From Palsa-513 sp050010595 (GTDB lineage: Bacteria > Actinomycetota > Thermoleophilia > Solirubrobacterales > Solirubrobacteraceae): a stretch of DNA of 64,000 nt. Position 1 is the first letter of the stretch; every line of letters begins with the position of its first letter. The translations under genes and the position numbers were made by a program. The stretch covers positions 1-64,000 of the forward strand of contig JBEKKS010000008.1 in the NCBI GenBank assembly GCA_050010595.1. Direction: 5' to 3'. The notes under the pieces were generated by a model, which was not told the DNA's origin, did not search any database, and saw only the letters and a program-made list of their open reading frames with translations. This document shows positions 45,428 to 54,725 of the stretch, piece after piece.

Positions 45428-47020
45428 TCATTCCCACTCGATCGTGCCCGGCGGCTTGCTCGTGATGTCGAGCACGACGCGGTTCACGTCTGAGAGCTCG
45501 CCCATCATCCGCGAGGCGATCTGCTCGAGCAGGTCGTAGGGCAGGCGCGCCCAGTCCGCGGTCATCGCGTCGTCGGAGGTGACAGCACGGATCACGATCA
45601 CGTTCCCGTAGGTCCGCTCGTCGCCCTGGACTCCGACGGTCCGGATGTCGGGCAGGACACAGAAGGACTGCCAGAGCTCGCGGTAGAGGCCGGCCTTGCG
45701 GATCTCGTCCTGGAGGATGTAGTCGGCGTCACGCAACAGGTCGAGTCGCTGTTTTGTTGCCTCGCCACCGACGATCCGGATCGCCAGGCCCGGTCCGGGG
45801 AACGGCTGGCGCCAGACGAGCCGCTCAGGCAGGCCGAGCTCGGCGCCGACCGCGCGGACCTCGTCCTTGAAGAGCATCCGCAGCGGCTCGACGAGCTCGA
45901 ACTGCAGATCCTCAGGGAGGCCACCGACGTTGTGGTGGGACTTGATCGTCGCCGAGCCCTTGCGGCCGCCGGACTCGATGACGTCGGAGTAGAGCGTCCC
46001 CTGTACGAGGTAGCGCGCGTCTGAGAGCTTCGCCGCCTCCTCCTCGAACACCCGGATGAACTCCGCGCCGATCAGCTTGCGCTTCTGCTCGGGCTCGCTC
46101 ACGCCGCGCAAGCGCTCGAGGAAGCGGTGCTCGGCGTCGACGGCGACGAGCGGCACTTTGAACGTGTCGCGGAAGGCCGCGATCACCTGCTCGCCCTCCC
46201 CCTTGCGCATCAGCCCGTGGTCGACGAAGACGCAGGTCAGCTGGTCGCCGATCGCGCGGTGCACGAGTAACGCTGCGACCGAGGAGTCGACCCCGCCGGA
46301 GAGACCGCAGATCACATGACCATCGCCGACCTGGGCGCGGATCCGCGCAACCTGCTCATCGATGATCGATGCCGGGCTCCAGCTGCGCTCACAACCACAG
46401 ACGTCCTCGAGGAAGCGCGTGAGGATCTGTTGACCGTAGGGGGTGTGCGCGACCTCCGGGTGGAATTGGATGCCGTAGATGCCACGGGCCGGGTCCTCGA
46501 ACGCGGCTACAGGCGAGACGCCCGACGATGCAAGCGCTGTAAACCCCTCGGGTGCGCGCTTGACGGTGTCGCGATGCGACATCCAGCACGTCTGCTCGGT
46601 GGGCAGTGCCGCGAACAGGCGGCCGCGCTCGTGCAGGTGAAGTTCGGCGCGACCGAACTCCCCAACCTCGGCGCGCTCGACGAGACCGCCAAGCGAGTGC
46701 GCGAGGAGCTGCATGCCGTAACAGATTCCGAGCACAGGGATGCCCAGCTCGAGCATCCCGCGGTTGAGCTCGGGAGCCCCCGTCGCGTAGACGGAGGCCG
46801 GCCCGCCGGAGAGGATCAGGCCCGCGGGCTTGCGCCGCGCGATCTCCTCGACGCCGATGTCCGCTGCCACGAGCTCAGAGAAGACGCCACATTCGCGCAC
46901 GCGACGGGCGATCAACTGCGAGTACTGGCCACCGAAATCCACGACCAGGACTTCGGCCTGGCCCGCAGGGCGCGCAGAGGCGCTCGCCGGCGTTTGCTCG
47001 TCGGCGAGCGTCTGGCTCAA
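45428..47020 (-). CDS. guaA: GMP synthase (glutamine-hydrolysing)
   Basis: Converts XMP to GMP. The N-terminal class-I amidotransferase has Cys100 in VLGICYGMQLLAHSLGG and the HPEVAHT motif. The ATP pyrophosphatase domain carries the P-loop GLSGGVDSSVAALL. The C-terminal dimerisation domain includes WRQPFPGPGLAIRI and ends KPPGTIEWE. 530 aa, standard. It follows guaB3 by 15 bases, so guanine-nucleotide genes are grouped. Confidence 0.98.
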   Translation of the reverse strand: MSQTLADEQTPASASARPAGQAEVLVVDFGGQYSQLIARRVRECGVFSELVAADIGVEEIARRKPAGLILSGGPASVYATGAPELNRGMLELGIPVLGICYGMQLLAHSLGGLVERAEVGEFGRAELHLHERGRLFAALPTEQTCWMSHRDTVKRAPEGFTALASSGVSPVAAFEDPARGIYGIQFHPEVAHTPYGQQILTRFLEDVCGCERSWSPASIIDEQVARIRAQVGDGHVICGLSGGVDSSVAALLVHRAIGDQLTCVFVDHGLMRKGEGEQVIAAFRDTFKVPLVAVDAEHRFLERLRGVSEPEQKRKLIGAEFIRVFEEEAAKLSDARYLVQGTLYSDVIESGGRKGSATIKSHHNVGGLPEDLQFELVEPLRMLFKDEVRAVGAELGLPERLVWRQPFPGPGLAIRIVGGEATKQRLDLLRDADYILQDEIRKAGLYRELWQSFCVLPDIRTVGVQGDERTYGNVIVIRAVTSDDAMTADWARLPYDLLEQIASRMMGELSDVNRVVLDITSKPPGTIEWE

Positions 47021-47035
47021 CCTCGCGCCTCTACC

Positions 47036-48226
47036 TCAGTCATTGACTAGCGCGGCCGCTCGCCCGAGTGAGGCCATACCGACCCCTTGCTCGCGCTGAA
47101 GCTGCTTGCCCTCGGTCTGCAGTGCCGGGGCGACCATCAACTCGGCACGCTGGAACTCGGCGATGTCCTCGTAGCCGCAGGTGGCCATCGAGGTCCGCAG
47201 GCCGCCGAACAGGTTGAGCGTGCCGTCATTCTCGTTAGCCGGCCCGATCAGGATCTCCTCGAGCGTGGCGTTCTGCGTCGTCTGCACGCGGGTTCCGCGC
47301 GGCAGCGTCGGATGGAACGTCGCCATACCCCAGTGGAAGCCGCGACCCGGCGCCTCGACCGCCCGTGCGAGCGGACTGCCGATCATCACCGCGTCAGCGC
47401 CGCAGGCGATCGCCTTGGAGACGTCCCCACCATTGCGCATCCCGCCGTCGGCGATCACCTTGACGAGCTCGCCGGTCTCGAGCATGTGCGTCGAACGAGC
47501 ATCCGCGACGTCGGCGATCGCCGTCGCCTGCGGGACACCGATCCCGAGCACGCCGCGCGTCGTGCAGGCGGCGCCCGGACCGACCCCCACGAGCACTGCT
47601 GCCGCGCCGGTCCGCATCAGGTGCAGGCCCGTGTGGTAGGAGGCACAGCCACCGACAACAACCGGAATGTCGAGCTCCGGGATGAACTCCTTGAGGTTCA
47701 GCGGCGTCGTGGTCGCCGAAACGTGCTCGCCGGAGACGACGGTGCCCTGGATCACGAGGATGTCGAGGCCGGCCTCGAGCGCGGTCTCGTAGTAGCGCGC
47801 AACCCTCTGTGGCGTCAGCGACGCCGCGCAGACGACGCCTTCGGCCTTGATCTCGCGGATCCGCTCGGCGATCAGCTCCTCCTTGACCGGCTCGCTGTAG
47901 ATCTCCTGCATCTCGCGCGTCGCGAGCTCCTTCGGCAGCGAGGCGATCCGATCGAGCTGCTCCTCGGCATCCTCGTAACGCGTGAAGATGCCCTCGAGGT
48001 TGAGCACCCCGAGGCCACCCAAGCGGCCGACGATGCCGCAGGTCCTCGGCGAGGTCACCCCGTCCATCGCGCTAGCAAGAAGCGGCAGCTCGAAGCGGTA
48101 GTCGCCGAGCTTCCAGGTGATGTCGATGTCGTCGGGGTCGCGCGTGCGCCGCGAGGGCACTATCGCGATGTCATCGAAGCCGTAAGCGCGCCGCGCCTTC
48201 TTCCCGCGGCCGATCTCTACTTCCAT
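47036..48226 (-). CDS. guaB3: GuaB3-family IMP dehydrogenase-related protein
   Basis: TIM-barrel protein of 396 residues with the IMPDH catalytic-loop signature GVGPGAACTTRGVLGIG (active-site Cys), VIADGGMRNGGDVSKAIACGADAVMIG and the N-terminal YGFDDIAIVPSRRTR. No CBS domains are present. It matches the GuaB3 subfamily that accompanies the canonical GuaB in actinobacteria. Immediate proximity to guaA supports a role in GMP synthesis. Confidence 0.92.
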   Translation of the reverse strand: MEVEIGRGKKARRAYGFDDIAIVPSRRTRDPDDIDITWKLGDYRFELPLLASAMDGVTSPRTCGIVGRLGGLGVLNLEGIFTRYEDAEEQLDRIASLPKELATREMQEIYSEPVKEELIAERIREIKAEGVVCAASLTPQRVARYYETALEAGLDILVIQGTVVSGEHVSATTTPLNLKEFIPELDIPVVVGGCASYHTGLHLMRTGAAAVLVGVGPGAACTTRGVLGIGVPQATAIADVADARSTHMLETGELVKVIADGGMRNGGDVSKAIACGADAVMIGSPLARAVEAPGRGFHWGMATFHPTLPRGTRVQTTQNATLEEILIGPANENDGTLNLFGGLRTSMATCGYEDIAEFQRAELMVAPALQTEGKQLQREQGVGMASLGRAAALVND

Positions 48227-48328
48227 TTTGCGATCCTAGGGTTCTGAGCGGACGGAGACTGGTGGCCGAATCGGCGCCATTTCGGGCTACCGCGGACCAC
48301 GTGCAGCGAGCATACCAACGCCCGCCGA

Positions 48329-49294
48329 CTAGCCGACGCCGGCGGACTGCTCGACCGCGATCAGCTCGACCTCGGACCGCAGCCGCTCGGCCGCGCGCGG
48401 GTCCAGCAGACCGGCCCCGAGCCGCTCCGTGGACTCGGCGCCACAGGCGACCGCGAAGCGCAGGCACTCCCCGGCAGGCGTGCCGTTGTAGCGAGCGGCG
48501 AGATAGCCGGCGAGGAACGCGTCGCCGGAGCCGACCGTCGCGACAGACTCGCGCTCCTCGATCGTAGCGCGGTACAGCTGCGGCGTCCCGTCAACGACGA
48601 TCTGCGCCCAGCACCCGTCGGGCGCGGTCATCAACGCCTCCCGTGCCCCGAGCGAGACGATCTCGCGAACCGCTCCGGCGCGATCCTCGTCGTCGCCGAA
48701 CTCCTGCCCGATCAGCTCCTCGGCCTCGTGGACGTTCGGCGTCACGAGGTCGGCCTCGGCTCGCACGGCCTGGCGCAGCGCGTCACCCTCGGTGTCCACA
48801 ACCACCATCACCCCGAGCTTGCGTAGCTCACGCACGAGGGTGGCGTAGAAGGTTGGCTCGACGCCACGCGGAAGCGAGCCGGCAATCACGACGATCGCCG
48901 CCCCGCGGGCGAGATAAAGCAGCTTCTCGCGGAACAGCGCGAGCTCGTCGTCGTCAACGGCCGGACCCTGCTCGTTGATCTCGGTTTCCTCACCCGTCGT
49001 GGGGTCCAGCAGGACCGTATTGGTGCGCGACTCCTCACGAATACGCACGAAGTCGTTGACGATCGACTCGCGTGTCAGCTGCTCGACGATCTGCGTCCCG
49101 GTCGGGCCGCCGGCAAAGCCGGTCGCTACGACGGGCACGTCGAGCGTCTTGAGCAGGCGCGCCACATTGACGCCCTTGCCGCCAGGCAGCGTGCGTCGCT
49201 CGACGGTTCGGTGACGGCGCCCGAGACGCAGACTCGGGACCGACAGCGACTTGTCGATGGCCGGGTTCAGGGTGACGGTGATGATCAAACCCAC
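48329..49294 (-). CDS. 1-phosphofructokinase / PfkB-type hexose kinase
   Basis: PfkB-family kinase of 321 residues: TVTLNPAIDKSL at the N-terminus (1-PFK/LacC hallmark), LPGGKGVNVARLL, SLPRGVEPTFYATLV, TPNVHEAEEL and the catalytic base region TVGSGDAFLAGYLA (GSGD where GAGD is usual). The substrate could be fructose-1-P or tagatose-6-P; no PTS fruA is in the window. Confidence 0.88.
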   Translation of the reverse strand: MGLIITVTLNPAIDKSLSVPSLRLGRRHRTVERRTLPGGKGVNVARLLKTLDVPVVATGFAGGPTGTQIVEQLTRESIVNDFVRIREESRTNTVLLDPTTGEETEINEQGPAVDDDELALFREKLLYLARGAAIVVIAGSLPRGVEPTFYATLVRELRKLGVMVVVDTEGDALRQAVRAEADLVTPNVHEAEELIGQEFGDDEDRAGAVREIVSLGAREALMTAPDGCWAQIVVDGTPQLYRATIEERESVATVGSGDAFLAGYLAARYNGTPAGECLRFAVACGAESTERLGAGLLDPRAAERLRSEVELIAVEQSAGVG

Positions 49295-49342
49295 GCCCTC
49301 CGCTGCGCGGAACGGATCCGACGCCTGCGCATGCTGCTCAGG

Positions 49343-50497
49343 CTACACCCCGCGCGCGCTCGAGAGCGTGGTGGGGCCCGTACTCGGGAGCGTCGGTCCG
49401 GTGACGACAGGCGGCGGCGCCACCGCGGCCTGCGTCACCAGGGGCACCGCCAGCACCTGCCGGCCGTTCTCGGTAACGATCATCTGACCCTCCGGCGTTC
49501 CTGCCGCGATCGGACCCTGGAGTTGTGTGGGCACGCCGCTGAACTGAACGTTGAAGCCGACGCCGCGCTCGACGACGATCGACGCCGACCGCGCGGCCAC
49601 GAGCGCAACCTTGGTCGTGTCGCCATTCGCCGAAACATCAAGGTAGTCGCGACCGCCAACCGCGACGCTCACGCGGTGATAGAGCGAGAGCCCATAACGC
49701 AGCAACGCGAGGCTGTCGTCGAACTCGGCGTCCTCGGTGGCCTCGCCGAGCACGACGCTCACGAGATGCACGCCGTGCCAGCTAGCCGCAGCGACGAGGC
49801 ACCAACCCGCGTCCTGCGTGTGCCCCTCCTTGACGCCGACCACGAACGGGTACGCCCCGAGTAGCTTGTTGCGGTTGTAGACGACGATCCCACCCGGAAG
49901 GTAGGCGACCGTCTGACGCACGACCGACGCAAGAAACCTGTTCTGGAGCAGAACCTGCCCCAGCTTCGCGAGATCAGCGGCGCTCGAGTAGTTGCCGGGG
50001 GTGTCGAGTCCGACCGGCGTCGCGAAATGGGTGTGGCTCAGTCCCAACTTGATCGCCGCGGCGTTCATCTCGGCGACAAAGTGCGGGATCGTCCCGCCAA
50101 CGTCGATCGCGAGCGAGTGAGCGACGTCGTTGCCGCTCGGGAGCAGCATCGCGCGGAGCATGTCGGCGACGGTGTACGAGTCGCCCGGCACGAGCCCGGC
50201 AAGCGACTCGCCAGGTCCGGCGTCGTATGGCTGCTCGACGAGCTTCTTCTCGAGCGGCTCGCTCTGTGCTGTCACGTACGCGGTCATCATCTTTGTCGTG
50301 CTGGCGATCGCGACCTCGCGATCCGCACGCATCGAGTAGACGCTCGCGCCGACGTCGGTCTCGTCGAGGATCGCCTCCTGCGCAGTGATCTCCGGCGGAG
50401 CCGGTCCAGCGGCCGCGGTAAAGCCATGCGAGTCCGCTGACGCGCTTGCCGCCAGACAGACGAGCAGGCACTGTGCCAGCGCTAGAGCCCGTCGCAT
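49343..50497 (-). CDS. D-alanyl-D-alanine carboxypeptidase family protein (peptidase S11)
   Basis: Exported penicillin-binding-protein-like enzyme, 384 residues with an N-terminal signal peptide. SxxK motif Ser66-Thr-Thr-Lys69 (AIASTTKMMTAY), SGN motif Ser121-Gly-Asn123 (LLPSGNDVAHSL). The third motif is Lys223-Glu-Gly225 (GVKEGHTQDAGWCLV) where KTG is the rule. A beta-rich C-terminal domain follows, and the tail may not be a membrane anchor. It trims D-Ala from peptidoglycan stem peptides. Confidence 0.9.
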   Translation of the reverse strand: MRRALALAQCLLVCLAASASADSHGFTAAAGPAPPEITAQEAILDETDVGASVYSMRADREVAIASTTKMMTAYVTAQSEPLEKKLVEQPYDAGPGESLAGLVPGDSYTVADMLRAMLLPSGNDVAHSLAIDVGGTIPHFVAEMNAAAIKLGLSHTHFATPVGLDTPGNYSSAADLAKLGQVLLQNRFLASVVRQTVAYLPGGIVVYNRNKLLGAYPFVVGVKEGHTQDAGWCLVAAASWHGVHLVSVVLGEATEDAEFDDSLALLRYGLSLYHRVSVAVGGRDYLDVSANGDTTKVALVAARSASIVVERGVGFNVQFSGVPTQLQGPIAAGTPEGQMIVTENGRQVLAVPLVTQAAVAPPPVVTGPTLPSTGPTTLSSARGV

Positions 50498-50534
50498 CGC
50501 CGCGCGAGGCTAACGAACGCGAGCTCCGTACGCG

Positions 50535-51443
50535 TCAGTGCAGCGACCAGGCCAACTCGCGCAGGCGCTCGGCCGCCGAGCGAGCCGCCTGTTCGGGCGG
50601 CGCGCCGCTTTCCTCGTAGGCGTAGACGATCCCTCGCGACGCGCTGACGAGGCCGCCGGCCGCTCCGGGCACGAACGCCGGCGCGAGATCCTCGACGCGC
50701 CCACCTTGGGCACCGATCCCCGGCAGGAGGAAGATTGCGTGCGGCATCAACTCCCGCGCGCGCCCGAGGTGCTCCGGGACGGTCGCACCCATCACAGCTC
50801 CGACGTCTGCGAGCCCACAGTCTCGCGGCGGGCCGAGCTCGTCGACGATGCGCGCGAGACGCTCCCAGAGGGGGCCGCCATCAGCGAGCTCGAGGTCCTG
50901 CACGTCGGCTGCACCCGGATTGGACGTCCGCACGAGCACGAACACTCCCGCGCCGGTTGCGATCAGCGGCTGCAGCGCGTCGCGGCCGAGCAGCGGGTTT
51001 GCCGTGAATGCATCAACACCGAGACCAGCAACCTCGCCGACTGGCCCCGGGGTAGCGCCAGCGAATGCCTGCGCGTAAGCGGCAGCGCTAACCGGGACGT
51101 CGCCACGCTTGGCGTCGGCGAGCACCATCAGTCCGGCCGCGTGAGCCGCGACGACGACCTCGCGCAGGGCCGCGATCCCGGGCGCGCCGAGTCGCTCGAA
51201 GCACGCGAGTTGGGGCTTCACGACGACGCACGCGGCGCCGACCGCCTCGATCACCGCGCAGCAATGATCGAGCACTGCGCGAGCTGTGCGATCCGCGACA
51301 TCGCCACTCCCGCCGAACGCGTTCGCCGCGGCCGGCCACAGCCGCTGCGGATCGGGATCGAGCCCGAGCACGATCTGCGACTCGCGCGCCGCAACCCGCC
51401 CTGCAAGCTCGTCCGCAAAGGCCTTCGTCGCCACGAACCGCAA
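50535..51443 (-). CDS. pyrF: orotidine-5'-phosphate decarboxylase (PyrF2 type)
   Basis: Last step of UMP synthesis. The catalytic block is LADAKRGDVPVSAAAYAQA (Lys-Asp pair), with VLGLDPDPQRLWP at the N-terminus, AFTANPLLGRDAL and LLPGIGAQGG for the phosphate. 302 residues match the longer actinobacterial/mycobacterial subclass. TTG at 51443 or GTG 9 bases later are the start options. Confidence 0.94.
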   Translation of the reverse strand: MRFVATKAFADELAGRVAARESQIVLGLDPDPQRLWPAAANAFGGSGDVADRTARAVLDHCCAVIEAVGAACVVVKPQLACFERLGAPGIAALREVVVAAHAAGLMVLADAKRGDVPVSAAAYAQAFAGATPGPVGEVAGLGVDAFTANPLLGRDALQPLIATGAGVFVLVRTSNPGAADVQDLELADGGPLWERLARIVDELGPPRDCGLADVGAVMGATVPEHLGRARELMPHAIFLLPGIGAQGGRVEDLAPAFVPGAAGGLVSASRGIVYAYEESGAPPEQAARSAAERLRELAWSLH

Positions 51444-51453
51444 AGATATTCAC

Positions 51454-51594
51454 ATGCGACTGTCGCGCCTACCCTGGGCCTTGACCGTTCTCGCGTGTTG
51501 CATCACCGCGGTCCTGCTCCAGCTCAACCATTTCCACGGCTACGCCGCGGTCGCGGTCGCGGTTGGCCTGTCAGCCGCGATCAACCTCTTCTGA
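51454..51594 (+). CDS. putative 46-residue membrane protein
   Basis: An ATG frame of 46 codons divergent from pyrF (10-base gap). The product has a basic N-terminus (MRLSRLPW) and two short hydrophobic stretches split by QLNHFHGY. Its 3' end overlaps the convergent cation-efflux gene by 24 bases. No clear ribosome-binding site, so it may be spurious. Confidence 0.35.
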   Translation: MRLSRLPWALTVLACCITAVLLQLNHFHGYAAVAVAVGLSAAINLF

Positions 51595-52527
51595 GCCGTC
51601 CCTGACGGGAGCGGTCGCCGCACTTCCCGGCACGAGCTCGGTCCCCGGCTCGACGCGATCCTCCGGCTCGAGGTGCACGAGCATGTCAGCGCCCTCCAGT
51701 CGATGAGCTATCTCGTCGGTCAGCTCGTGGGCGGTGCGGTGAGCCGCTTCGAGTGTCGTACCGGCGGCGAACTGCACGTGCACATCGATGTAGCGGCGCG
51801 ACCCGGCGGCGCGGCTACGCAGCTTGTGGAAGGCGACGACGCCGCGCGGCGCTCCGAGCTCGCGAATCGTGTCGCGGATCAGCGCAAGATCGGCCTCGGG
51901 CAGAGCCTCGTCGACAAGTGCCCGCGAGGCGCGCTTCAGCAGTCGCAGCCCGGCGACGAGAATCCCTGCGGCAACGATGAGCGCCACGACCGGGTCGAGC
52001 CAGTAGGCGTGCGTGACGGCGATCAGCACGAGACCGATGAGCACGGCGACGGAGGAGATAGCGTCAGCACTGAGGTGCGCCGCGTCGCCTTCGAGTGCGA
52101 CCGAGCGGGACTCGCGCGCGCGGCGCGCGATGACCCGCGAGACCACGAGGTTGACAGCTGCCGAGGCGCCGATCACGGCGATGCCAACGCCGACGGTGTG
52201 GACGTGAGCGCCACGCAAGAGCCGGGCGACCGCCTCGTAGGTGATGATGCCCGCGCCAACGAGGATCAGCGCTGCCTCGGTCGCGGCGGCGAGGTTCTCC
52301 ATCTTCTCGTGCCCGTAGAGATGGTCGGCATCGGCCGGCTCGCCGGCCTTGCGGATCGAGATGAACGCGACGATCGAGGCGAGCAGGTCGATCGAGCTGT
52401 GAACGGCCTCAGTCAGGATTGCGACCGAGCCGGTCGCGATGCCGGCGACGAGCTTGGCGGCGATCAGCGTGCCGTTGGATGCGACCGACAGCGCCGCGGC
52501 GCGACCCTTGCCTGCCTCGTCGACCAT
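51571..52527 (-). CDS. cation diffusion facilitator (zinc/metal efflux)
   Basis: CDF-family antiporter with six membrane segments. Metal-site residues are seen in LTEAVHSSIDLLAS and, in segment V, LSADAISSVAVL; DADHLYGHEKMENL lies between. A cytoplasmic C-terminal domain of ~100 residues has HKLRSRAAGSRRYIDVHVQF. The ATG at 52527 overlaps the rdgB stop (TGATG) and is preferred over an ATG seven codons earlier. Likely zinc, iron or manganese export. Confidence 0.92.
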   Translation of the reverse strand: MVDEAGKGRAAALSVASNGTLIAAKLVAGIATGSVAILTEAVHSSIDLLASIVAFISIRKAGEPADADHLYGHEKMENLAAATEAALILVGAGIITYEAVARLLRGAHVHTVGVGIAVIGASAAVNLVVSRVIARRARESRSVALEGDAAHLSADAISSVAVLIGLVLIAVTHAYWLDPVVALIVAAGILVAGLRLLKRASRALVDEALPEADLALIRDTIRELGAPRGVVAFHKLRSRAAGSRRYIDVHVQFAAGTTLEAAHRTAHELTDEIAHRLEGADMLVHLEPEDRVEPGTELVPGSAATAPVRDGSEEVDRG

Positions 52528-53102
52528 CAGCTTCGGGCCGTCAGCCACTCCTCGAACGCGCGCAAGGCCCGCCCGCGATGACTGATCGCGTCTTTCTCGG
52601 CGTCGGTCAGCTCGGCCATCGTGCGCCCGCTGCGGTCGCCGAGGGGAAGGAACACCGGGTCGTAGCCGAAGCCGCGGAGCCCGCGCGGAGCGTCTGCCAT
52701 CAGGCCGTCACAGTGGCGCTCGAAGATCCGCTCCTCGCCGGTTGCGGGGTCGACGTAGACCAGCGCGCAGACGTAGTGCAAGCCACTGCCCGGCGGGACC
52801 TCGGCGATCAGGAGCGCGAGGTTCTCGGCGTCGGTCGCGTGCTCGCCGGCGTAGCGCGCGGAGCGCACTCCGGGGCGGCCGCCTAGCGCGTCAGCGGCGA
52901 TACCGGAGTCGTCGGCGATCGTCGGGCGTCGCGTCGCGGCGGCTGCTGCACGGGCCTTGCCGAGCGCGTTCTCGACGAACGTCTCACCGGTCTCCGGTGG
53001 CAGCTCAACCTCGTCCGGTAGCGGCTCGAGCGCAGTCACCGACAGCAGCCGGCGGAACTCGCGCAGCTTGTGCTCGTTGCGCGTCGCGAGGATCAGCGCC
53101 AT
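52527..53102 (-). CDS. rdgB: RdgB/HAM1 family XTP/dITP diphosphatase
   Basis: House-cleaning pyrophosphatase that removes deaminated purine nucleotides. Motifs: ILATRNEHKLREFRRLL, ETGETFVENALGKARAAA, ADDSGIAADALGGRPGVRSARY, and GFGYDPVFLP. 191 residues, typical. It lies 9 bases after rph, as in many bacteria. Confidence 0.96.
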   Translation of the reverse strand: MALILATRNEHKLREFRRLLSVTALEPLPDEVELPPETGETFVENALGKARAAAAATRRPTIADDSGIAADALGGRPGVRSARYAGEHATDAENLALLIAEVPPGSGLHYVCALVYVDPATGEERIFERHCDGLMADAPRGLRGFGYDPVFLPLGDRSGRTMAELTDAEKDAISHRGRALRAFEEWLTARS

Positions 53103-53111
53103 CAGTGGTGC

Positions 53112-53834
53112 CTAACGTTCGATCGCTGCGTGCTGTGCGTCGCGCAGCCTGGCGATCCCGCCGGCCGCAAGGGCGAGCAACTCGTCGAGGTGAGCACGTG
53201 AGAGTGGCGTGCGCTCCGCGGTCGCCTGTACCTCGATGAGGCCCCCGTCTCCGGTCATCACGACGTTCGCGTCAACCTCCGCGCGCGAGTCCTCCGAGTA
53301 GTCGAGGTCCAACACGGGGTCGCCGTCAACGATTCCGCACGAGACCGCGGCGATCGATCCGCGCAGCGGACTGCGCGCGAGCTCGGCGCTCGCCACCAGC
53401 CGCGCAGCAGCCCTGGCAAGGGCCACGTAGGCTCCGGTGATCGATGCGCAACGAGTGCCGCCGTCGGCCTGCAGGACATCGCAATCGATATAGACCGTGC
53501 GCTCGCCGAGCGCCTCGAAGTCGATCGCGCCGCGGAGCGAGCGTCCGATCAGCCGCTGAATCTCGACGGTGCGCCCGTCGAGGCGCCCCCGCGTCGCGTC
53601 GCGTGCCTTGCGCTCGCCGGTGGACGCAGGGAGCATGCCGTACTCAGCGGTAAGCCAGCCACGTCCCTTACCGGTCAGCCAGCGCGGTACGCCCCGCTCC
53701 ACCGACGCAGTGCAGATGACCTTTGTCTCGCCCATGCTGATCAGTGCGGAGCCGCTCGCCGGCTTGACGAAGTCGACCTCGATCGCGACCGGTCGCAGAG
53801 CATCGGGGCCCCGCTCATAGCTGCGCGCGCTCAC
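53112..53834 (-). CDS. rph: ribonuclease PH
   Basis: Phosphorolytic exoribonuclease that trims tRNA 3' ends. Motifs: GSALISMGETKVICTASVE, RDATRGRLDGRTVEIQRLIGRSLR and DCDVLQADGGTRCASITGA, with VNVVMTGDGGLIEVQATAE-like C-terminus. 240 aa. GTG start overlaps the murI stop (GTGA). Trimming would precede CCA addition on the tRNAs of this genome. Confidence 0.97.
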   Translation of the reverse strand: MSARSYERGPDALRPVAIEVDFVKPASGSALISMGETKVICTASVERGVPRWLTGKGRGWLTAEYGMLPASTGERKARDATRGRLDGRTVEIQRLIGRSLRGAIDFEALGERTVYIDCDVLQADGGTRCASITGAYVALARAAARLVASAELARSPLRGSIAAVSCGIVDGDPVLDLDYSEDSRAEVDANVVMTGDGGLIEVQATAERTPLSRAHLDELLALAAGGIARLRDAQHAAIER

Positions 53835-54682
53835 GCCGGGATCGCCGAGCCGAGCTCAACGTGCTCGATTTGCTCGATCGGCAGCTGGAGGAAGCGCGAA
53901 CCGACCGTGCGGAACGCCTCGACATCACCGGTGCAGAGGAAGCGGTAATCCCCTTCGCCGGTGGCCCGGCTGGAGAGTCGGGCGAGCTCCAGTGAGGCGG
54001 CGACTGACCGTGCCAGCGCGCGTCCCGAGGTGATCAGCTTCACGCCAGGACCGAGCATTCGCTGGAGCATCGGCGCGACGAGGGGGTAGTGCGTGCAACC
54101 GAGGATCACTGTGTCGACGCCGGCGTCGCGCAGCGGCGCGCAGTAGCCGCGCACCGCGTCGAGCACGCGGTGATCGACCGGGAATCCGTCCTGGATCATC
54201 GGCGCGAGGTCTGGGCAGGCAACGCTCGTCAGTGCCGCGTCGGGCGCGTATGCGTGCACCGCGCGCTCGTAGGCCCCGCTCGCCACGGTCGCCGTCGTCG
54301 CCAGCAGGCCGATCCGGCGGTTGATGCTGTGTGCTGCGGCAGTTCGCGACTCGGGCTCGATGACACCGATCACCTCGACGCCGAGCGTGGTCGTGAGCAT
54401 CCGCTCGCGCAGCGCGTCGAGCGCCGCAGAGCTCGCAGCATTGCAGGCGACGACGAGCAGCTTTGCGCGGCGCGCGAGCAGATGCTCGGCGATCTCGAGG
54501 GCGAAGCGTTCGAGTTCGGCTGCGCTGCGCTCACCGTAGGGGAAGCGCGCGGAGTCCCCGAGATAGAGGAAGTCCTCGTGGGGCAGCTCGACGAGCAACT
54601 CCTGCAGGACGGTGAGGCCGCCGACCCCCGAGTCGAAGACGGCGATCGGGCGCTCACGCGGTGGGGGAGCAGACGCGCTCAA
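53831..54682 (-). CDS. murI: glutamate racemase
   Basis: Makes D-Glu for peptidoglycan. FDSGVGGLTVLQEL gives the Asp-Ser pair. The two catalytic cysteines are in VVACNAASSAAL and ILGCTHYPLV, the latter with its His. The first Cys is followed by Asn-Ala where Asn-Thr is standard. 283 aa. Heads the murI-rph-rdgB-CDF run. Confidence 0.95.
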   Translation of the reverse strand: MSASAPPPRERPIAVFDSGVGGLTVLQELLVELPHEDFLYLGDSARFPYGERSAAELERFALEIAEHLLARRAKLLVVACNAASSAALDALRERMLTTTLGVEVIGVIEPESRTAAAHSINRRIGLLATTATVASGAYERAVHAYAPDAALTSVACPDLAPMIQDGFPVDHRVLDAVRGYCAPLRDAGVDTVILGCTHYPLVAPMLQRMLGPGVKLITSGRALARSVAASLELARLSSRATGEGDYRFLCTGDVEAFRTVGSRFLQLPIEQIEHVELGSAIPA

Positions 54683-54725
54683 CCCCCGTGATGATTCCAG
54701 ATGCGTCGCGGGGTATCGTGGCGAC

